From contig NZ_SLUM01000011.1 of NCBI RefSeq assembly GCF_004345265.1, forward strand, positions 50,355-114,354: a stretch of 64,000 nucleotides of DNA. Direction: 5' to 3'. This document shows positions 59,620 through 64,000 of this stretch, in pieces. The notes under the pieces were generated by a model that worked only from the letters and a program-made list of their open reading frames with translations, had not been told where the DNA came from and did not search any database. Origin of the DNA: Allofournierella massiliensis (lineage in GTDB: Bacteria > Bacillota > Clostridia > Oscillospirales > Ruminococcaceae). The translations under genes were made by a program, and so were the position numbers. Each line of letters begins with the position of its first letter. Positions within the stretch are counted from its first letter, which is position 1.

Positions 59620-62337
59620 ATGGCTGAAACACCCATTGAACAATTACAGTTATCTGTTCGCGCAAGAAATGTATTGCGTAGAATGGGAATTTACTCCGTC
59701 GAGGAATTGCTTTCGACTCCAATTGAAAACATTGCACAACAAAGGAATGCAGGACAAAAAACAATTGATGAAATACGATGTGCGATTGCACATAAAGACA
59801 TTATTGTTGAGGACGTTGTTGTTAGTGAGGAGTCATCGAATTATCGCTTGCCTGAAAACAATATCTCTATGTCGTTTTCAGACGAGCAATTGTACGAAAT
59901 GTCTAAGCACTCCATAACAGAACTTGGGCTTTCGACACGTCCCTATAATATACTTTATCGTGAGGGTTATTCAACAATTGAGGATGTGGCTCAACTATCG
60001 GAAGCGGATTTTGGAAAGATAAAAAAACTTGGTAGGAAGTCTGCTGTTGAAATCCAAGAATCTATTGATTCTTGGATTCGAGAAAATCTTGTGTTTAGAA
60101 ATGATATTCCACGGGACGATATTGATTCAAATATCAAAGCAATTCTCCAAAAGCTAACAATGGATCTCGAGCCTATTGTGCGTATATATTGGAGAAGACT
60201 AGCTGAGTATATGAAGTCAGCGGATTTAGACGAACAGATTTTAACTAATGATTATGATGAGGCCTTAAAGGAGATTCTTCTCCTTCCACAGTTTCGAAAG
60301 GAAATTACAAATTTCTGGGAGTCAATATCGAACCAAGGAGTCATCACCGAAGTGATGATGGTTACTGCGCTGAATGATCTTAAACTTGGTTTTCAGCCGA
60401 GCATTCTGCTTAATGCTGCACTTGAAAGTAAAATTATTACTCGTTACAAAGATGTTTTTATGCTTTCCCGAGACACAGTGTTTGAGCTGTTTAATAAAGA
60501 GTGTGATCCTAATGATAGGGCATTTCAAATCCTTCAATTAAGAGTTGCGGGAGAAACGTTTCAAGATATTGGAAGCGTGTATAGTCTAACCCGTGAACGA
60601 GTAAGGCAAATATGTATTAGAGCAGTATGTAAATTGCCCCTGCTTTTTGAAGATTATTTCCATGAACCATATACATATTTCCATCTCTCTAAAACGGAAT
60701 TCTGTAGAGCTTTCCCACAAATGACGGAAGAAGGTTATGAGTTTTTATCAATTCGATATATACGAGGTAAAGTTGAATTAACAAGTGAGTCTTTAAATAA
60801 GTATACGGGATTATGGAAAGAACAGCTCGATGAATATTTATGTGAAAAGAAAGAAGGCAATGAGAGACGAAAAATAACGAAAACCGAAATGGTAATGAGA
60901 GTATTAATTAGTAACGCTGATAATCCTCTTAGCCTTGATGAGTTTGCAGATGAGTATTATAACTATATTGAAAGAAAAGATTATCCTATAAATCGTTTGA
61001 AAATAAATTTACGAAGTGTAGGGAATTATCTAAGAAATTCAAAAGGCATAGTATTTAATAAGAATAATAAAGTTAGATTTTGCGATGCAGATCCGCATGT
61101 TATATGGACGGAGATAGACTTTAACCAATATAAGAATACTGTCATTTCGTCTGAATTAATTTTTCGCGATTATCAAGATATAATGGAAGAACTAGATATT
61201 CGCGATGGCTATGAATTGTTTTATGTGATTAAATCATCGCTTCACATGTGGGGAGAAGAGCAGTTTACGATTCGGTGTCGAAGAGTGCCGATAATTGTGA
61301 TGGGGGATGCTTCTGAAGAGATGCAGGCCATAAGACTCTTAAAGGAGCTATCACCTGTTACATATTTGGACTACTTTGAGGCCTATGAAGAGAGATACGG
61401 CGTAAGAGCTCAGGGAAATTCTGTTATTGCAGATGCGGTTGGTGCATATTATGTCGACGGCAAGTATGTTATAGATGCACCTATTGTAAACGAAAACGAT
61501 GTTCAATCAGTTTGTGAAGCGTTGCAGAAAAAACCATTGTGGTTTATTGAGGATATTGAGAATCTATTTGCAAGAGTTTGTAAGTATACAACACATGATG
61601 CAATTAATGCAGTTGCATTTCGGAGGATGGGTTATATTCTTAACACATCATATGCATATGATGCTTCATATGGAACGGCGCTTAATTTATTTGATAGAAT
61701 AGTGTTTTCACAGGACATTGTGGATCTCAGCCTTCTTGATCGGCGTATACTCAATCTTGGAATGTTTGCTGCAGCTCTTGATAAAAACAAAAAGTCATTA
61801 GAGTATATAGAGACTGCCCCGAAAATTTTGATGTCAAAAGCAAAGGTTTATGAAGTATATGGGCTGAGTGTAAATGAGATTAGAGAAATTCAGGGAATGG
61901 TTTCTCTTTTTAAAGATAAGCCATTTTTCAACGGCCGAAGCATCTGGAGTGAGATTGAAAACCTTTCGATTATTCAGAAGTTGCAAGGAAACGACTGGAT
62001 GTTGACGTGCATAATGAGGCAACAGGAAGCAGTAGGTTCCCTTTCTGTGGCAGGGGGAATCATTCTCTCTTTAGAGAATACTTTGTTGAAGATAAGTCAA
62101 ATTTGCGAATGGATATCCTCTGTGTATGGTGTTATGACTGTTAAAAGTCTGGAAAAAAAGTTTAATGAGATTTTTGGCACTAGAATTCGAGCAGATAAGA
62201 TTGCAGAAAAACTCAGAACAAGTGGTTCATGGGATAAAGTGGTAACTGATTCTATGGATGAATATATCGATAATTTGGTTGATGAGGGGATTTCTAGCAT
62301 GGAGGTTGATGATTTCTTTCAAGAAGAATTTTTCTAA
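59620..62337 (+). CDS. 905-aa protein with RpoA-CTD-like modules and a sigma-region-4-like HTH
   Basis: Residues about 4-55 (IEQLQLSVRARNVLRRMGIYSVEELLSTP) and about 95-150 (ITELGLSTRPYNILYREGYSTIEDVAQLSEADF) each match the alpha C-terminal domain of RNA polymerase, with the helix-hairpin-helix NAGQKTIDEI and GRKSAVEI parts. At about 298-338, LRVAGETFQDIGSVYSLTRERVRQICIRAV resembles sigma region 4 of the RpoD/RpoE type. The remaining ~550 residues are unassigned and acidic-rich, with no polymerase catalytic motif. It closes the phosphorothioation-type operon. ATG 59620 is preferred to the GTG at 59611 because GACGGTGATAAAA precedes it. Its role, DNA-recognition or transcription-linked, is unknown. 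Confidence 0.8.
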   Translation: MAETPIEQLQLSVRARNVLRRMGIYSVEELLSTPIENIAQQRNAGQKTIDEIRCAIAHKDIIVEDVVVSEESSNYRLPENNISMSFSDEQLYEMSKHSITELGLSTRPYNILYREGYSTIEDVAQLSEADFGKIKKLGRKSAVEIQESIDSWIRENLVFRNDIPRDDIDSNIKAILQKLTMDLEPIVRIYWRRLAEYMKSADLDEQILTNDYDEALKEILLLPQFRKEITNFWESISNQGVITEVMMVTALNDLKLGFQPSILLNAALESKIITRYKDVFMLSRDTVFELFNKECDPNDRAFQILQLRVAGETFQDIGSVYSLTRERVRQICIRAVCKLPLLFEDYFHEPYTYFHLSKTEFCRAFPQMTEEGYEFLSIRYIRGKVELTSESLNKYTGLWKEQLDEYLCEKKEGNERRKITKTEMVMRVLISNADNPLSLDEFADEYYNYIERKDYPINRLKINLRSVGNYLRNSKGIVFNKNNKVRFCDADPHVIWTEIDFNQYKNTVISSELIFRDYQDIMEELDIRDGYELFYVIKSSLHMWGEEQFTIRCRRVPIIVMGDASEEMQAIRLLKELSPVTYLDYFEAYEERYGVRAQGNSVIADAVGAYYVDGKYVIDAPIVNENDVQSVCEALQKKPLWFIEDIENLFARVCKYTTHDAINAVAFRRMGYILNTSYAYDASYGTALNLFDRIVFSQDIVDLSLLDRRILNLGMFAAALDKNKKSLEYIETAPKILMSKAKVYEVYGLSVNEIREIQGMVSLFKDKPFFNGRSIWSEIENLSIIQKLQGNDWMLTCIMRQQEAVGSLSVAGGIILSLENTLLKISQICEWISSVYGVMTVKSLEKKFNEIFGTRIRADKIAEKLRTSGSWDKVVTDSMDEYIDNLVDEGISSMEVDDFFQEEFF

Positions 62338-62614
62338 CTCATTTAGGACATAGTTAAAAACATACAACATAGAAGAAACTGGAATTTGACAAACATCGAT
62401 GTAAAGATGAAAGGCGATGATATAACTTCAATTTCCATCATAACTAATTATAGAAAAATATCGACTGTTTTAAAATGCATCCCAAAAAGTGGACACGCAA
62501 ATAGTAGGAATGAGACTTGAAACACGAGTCCGTTACGAAGCATTCGAGGTGGACAGGCGAACTGAAACATACCTCCGGATTCTAACATCTCTTTTGGATT
62601 TGCTGTATTTTGGG
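62338..62614. other. Intergenic region after the defence operon
   Basis: AT-rich and without a convincing terminator or gene. Base composition rises again from about 62.5 kb. A CCCAAAAAGTGGACACG string near 62484 resembles ends of some insertion sequences but no transposase is present. Confidence 0.4.
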
Positions 62615-62660
62615 TTGTATCTTCTGCAAATTCGGCGTATACTGATATTAACTAGTATCA
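62615..62660 (+). promoter_or_regulatory. Promoter and operator of the Fic gene
   Basis: TTGTAT at 62615-62620 and TATACT at 62638-62643, spacer 17. An 18-bp imperfect palindrome starting TGATA and ending TATCA (62643-62660) overlaps the -10 end and start site, with a further TATATCA half-site at 62664-62670. This predicts repression, perhaps by the Fic protein's C-terminal winged-helix-like part. Confidence 0.65.
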
Positions 62661-62688
62661 ATTTATATCAGTTTTGGAGGGGCTTTCG

Positions 62689-63855
62689 ATGGATGCTTCC
62701 TTGTTTGCGAAAATGCTTTCAGACAAAAGCATAACCGATCTAAAAAAACTGGGCTACAAATATCCTAAAGCGGATCTTCAGGAGTTTGTGGCACTTCTAA
62801 AGGAGAATTTCTATCATGAGTTGCCGCTGAATGATTTCGACGGAGAACGTATTGTTTTTTTGGAAAGCGTCACCCAAGTCTCCTTGTCCGCGGTGCGCAT
62901 TCTGCTGACACCACAGCGCAGCGACCAGTTGTTTGGAGCAAAAGCAATGGAGGATGAAATCCTTTCCACTTTCCGGATTGAACAAATCAATACTACGCGC
63001 GACAGTGTACGGCGAGTTCTGGCGGGGCACTCCCCTCGCAATGAAGACGAGCACCGCGTTTATGGGATGAAACGCGGCTTGGAATTTATTGCAGATCCAT
63101 CGCACACGATCACCGAGGGAAATCTGTATCGGTTGTATCAGATGACGATTGGAGAGTTTTTGCCGGAAGAAGATCAGCTTCTTCCAGGAAACAGATACCG
63201 GCACGATGCGGTGTATGTGGTAGGGGCCAAAGTAGAACACACTGGTTTGCCGTGCTCCAAACTGCCGGAGTACATGACGGCGCTGATCAAGTTTGCCCAG
63301 GAGGATTCCGAAACGAATGCCCTGCTAAAGGCGGCGATTCTTCATTTCTATCTGGCATATCTTCATCCCTATTTTGATGGAAACGGACGGATGGCCCGGC
63401 TTTTACACCTGTGGTATCTAGTACAGCAGGGATATTCGTCTGCATTGTTTGTGCCCCTTTCCCGTTATGTGGAGGAAAGCCGCAATCGCTACTACAATGC
63501 ATTTTCTCTGGTGGAGCGAAATCAGGAAATCAGTGGTATTGTGGATCTGACCCCTTTTCTTACCTATTTCATTGAACAGGTGTATCGTCCGCTTGGCGAA
63601 AACAAGATGGGTGGTCATGCAATGGATTCCTTCAAAGAGGCTTTAGCGCAAGGGAAAATCACGGAAAAAGAAGCAGCTCTGTGGCAGTTTGTCTTTTCCT
63701 GCTATGGGGATGAAGAATTCTCTACCAAACAGCTGGAAAAGGATTTCGGCAATGCTGCCTATGCCACCATCCGTGGTTTTGTACTGAAGTTTGAATCTCT
63801 GGGGATGTTGGCTTCCACACGATACGGAAACCGAGTGAAATACCGAGTGATATAG
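62689..63855 (+). CDS. Fic-domain protein (putative AMPylase)
   Basis: 388 residues. The Fic motif HPYFDGNGRMAR occupies 226-237 with catalytic His226, so transfer of AMP or another nucleotide moiety to a target is expected. An N-terminal helix carries STFRIEQ (93-99), a class II inhibitory-helix position where the usual [ST]xxxE[GN] ends in Q rather than G or N. The C-terminal ~80 residues (FSTKQLEKDFGNAAYATIRGFVLKFESLGMLASTRYGNRVKYRVI) look like a winged helix. ATG 62689 follows GGAGGGGC; the in-frame TTG at 62674 covers that site. GC content is higher than in the operon before it, so it has a separate origin. Confidence 0.88.
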   Translation: MDASLFAKMLSDKSITDLKKLGYKYPKADLQEFVALLKENFYHELPLNDFDGERIVFLESVTQVSLSAVRILLTPQRSDQLFGAKAMEDEILSTFRIEQINTTRDSVRRVLAGHSPRNEDEHRVYGMKRGLEFIADPSHTITEGNLYRLYQMTIGEFLPEEDQLLPGNRYRHDAVYVVGAKVEHTGLPCSKLPEYMTALIKFAQEDSETNALLKAAILHFYLAYLHPYFDGNGRMARLLHLWYLVQQGYSSALFVPLSRYVEESRNRYYNAFSLVERNQEISGIVDLTPFLTYFIEQVYRPLGENKMGGHAMDSFKEALAQGKITEKEAALWQFVFSCYGDEEFSTKQLEKDFGNAAYATIRGFVLKFESLGMLASTRYGNRVKYRVI

Positions 63856-63953
63856 TAGCCGAACCCTCAACACTCTGCTCATAGGAAACCTGCTCCGCCT
63901 TTTATTGAACTGCTACCCGTCAAGAGGACAGTGAAAAAATATAAAGTTTTCCC

Positions 63954-63987
63954 GGCCAGCAGCCAGTAGGTTGCTGGCCACTTTTTA
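63954..63987 (+). terminator. Terminator downstream of the Fic gene
   Basis: Stem GGCCAGCAGCC (63954-63964) with GGTTGCTGGCC (63969-63979), loop AGTA, then ACTTTTTAT. The stretch 63856-63953 holds no gene. Confidence 0.8.
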
Positions 63988-64000
63988 TGCAGCGAAAAAC

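Noticed and set aside
63860..63953. Possible insertion-sequence end downstream of the Fic gene
   Set aside because: A TACCCGTCAAGAGGACAG string looked IS-like, but no inverted partner or transposase is visible.

Overview
The window comes from a GC-rich, probably endospore-forming gut Firmicute. An Oscillospiraceae/Ruminococcaceae lineage (Gemmiger, Subdoligranulum or Faecalibacterium type) is my best inference. Supporting signs are a spoIIP gene, a T-box leader on asnS, a lysine-riboswitch-like leader, Gram-positive ribosome binding sites and promoters, and GC-rich codon use over the first ~43 kb. No rRNA, tRNA or CRISPR array was recognised.

Layout 1-39.7 kb (core chromosome): end of spoIIP; T-box and asnS; a lipoprotein; a lysine-riboswitch-like leader before an AGCS amino-acid/cation symporter; an amidohydrolase; a DUF4422 protein; an MFS exporter; a MITE-like element; a DUF624 membrane protein; a LacI-controlled sugar ABC importer with 4-alpha-glucanotransferase; plsC and an anchored protein; a compact operon holding all seven shikimate steps plus the Phe and Tyr branches (pheA-aroB-aroC-aroE/K fusion-aroQ-aroF-aroA-tyrA) ending in a WYL regulator; a MacAB-like efflux set; a nitroreductase; a small membrane protein under twin palindromic operators; a D,D-carboxypeptidase; a WG-repeat lipoprotein; pth; and pyruvate phosphate dikinase.

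Layout 40.0-43.3 kb: remains of a mobilizable element (ParB-like protein, TnpV, MobC-like ribbon-helix-helix protein, relaxase) with a second MITE-like repeat. No recombinase is in the window.

Layout 43.3-64 kb: base composition drops abruptly to AT-rich. Two BspA-type leucine-rich-repeat proteins (one with a HIRAN domain) precede a tight co-directional operon at 47.0-62.3 kb. It encodes a small Cro/C1 regulator; an SspD/DndC-like PAPS-reductase-family ATP pyrophosphatase with zinc ribbons and a ferredoxin tail; a DUF4007 SspB-like protein; a large P-loop ATPase (SspC-like); an SspA-like cysteine desulfurase; a PLD-nuclease/SF2-helicase fusion; a 56-aa protein; a DndD-like SMC-type ATPase; a 183-aa unknown; and a 905-aa protein with two RNA-polymerase-alpha-CTD-like modules and a sigma-region-4-like helix-turn-helix. 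This reads as a DNA phosphorothioation-based phage defence system: an Ssp-type writer joined to an unusual, possibly undescribed effector half. A Fic-domain protein with its own promoter and operator follows.
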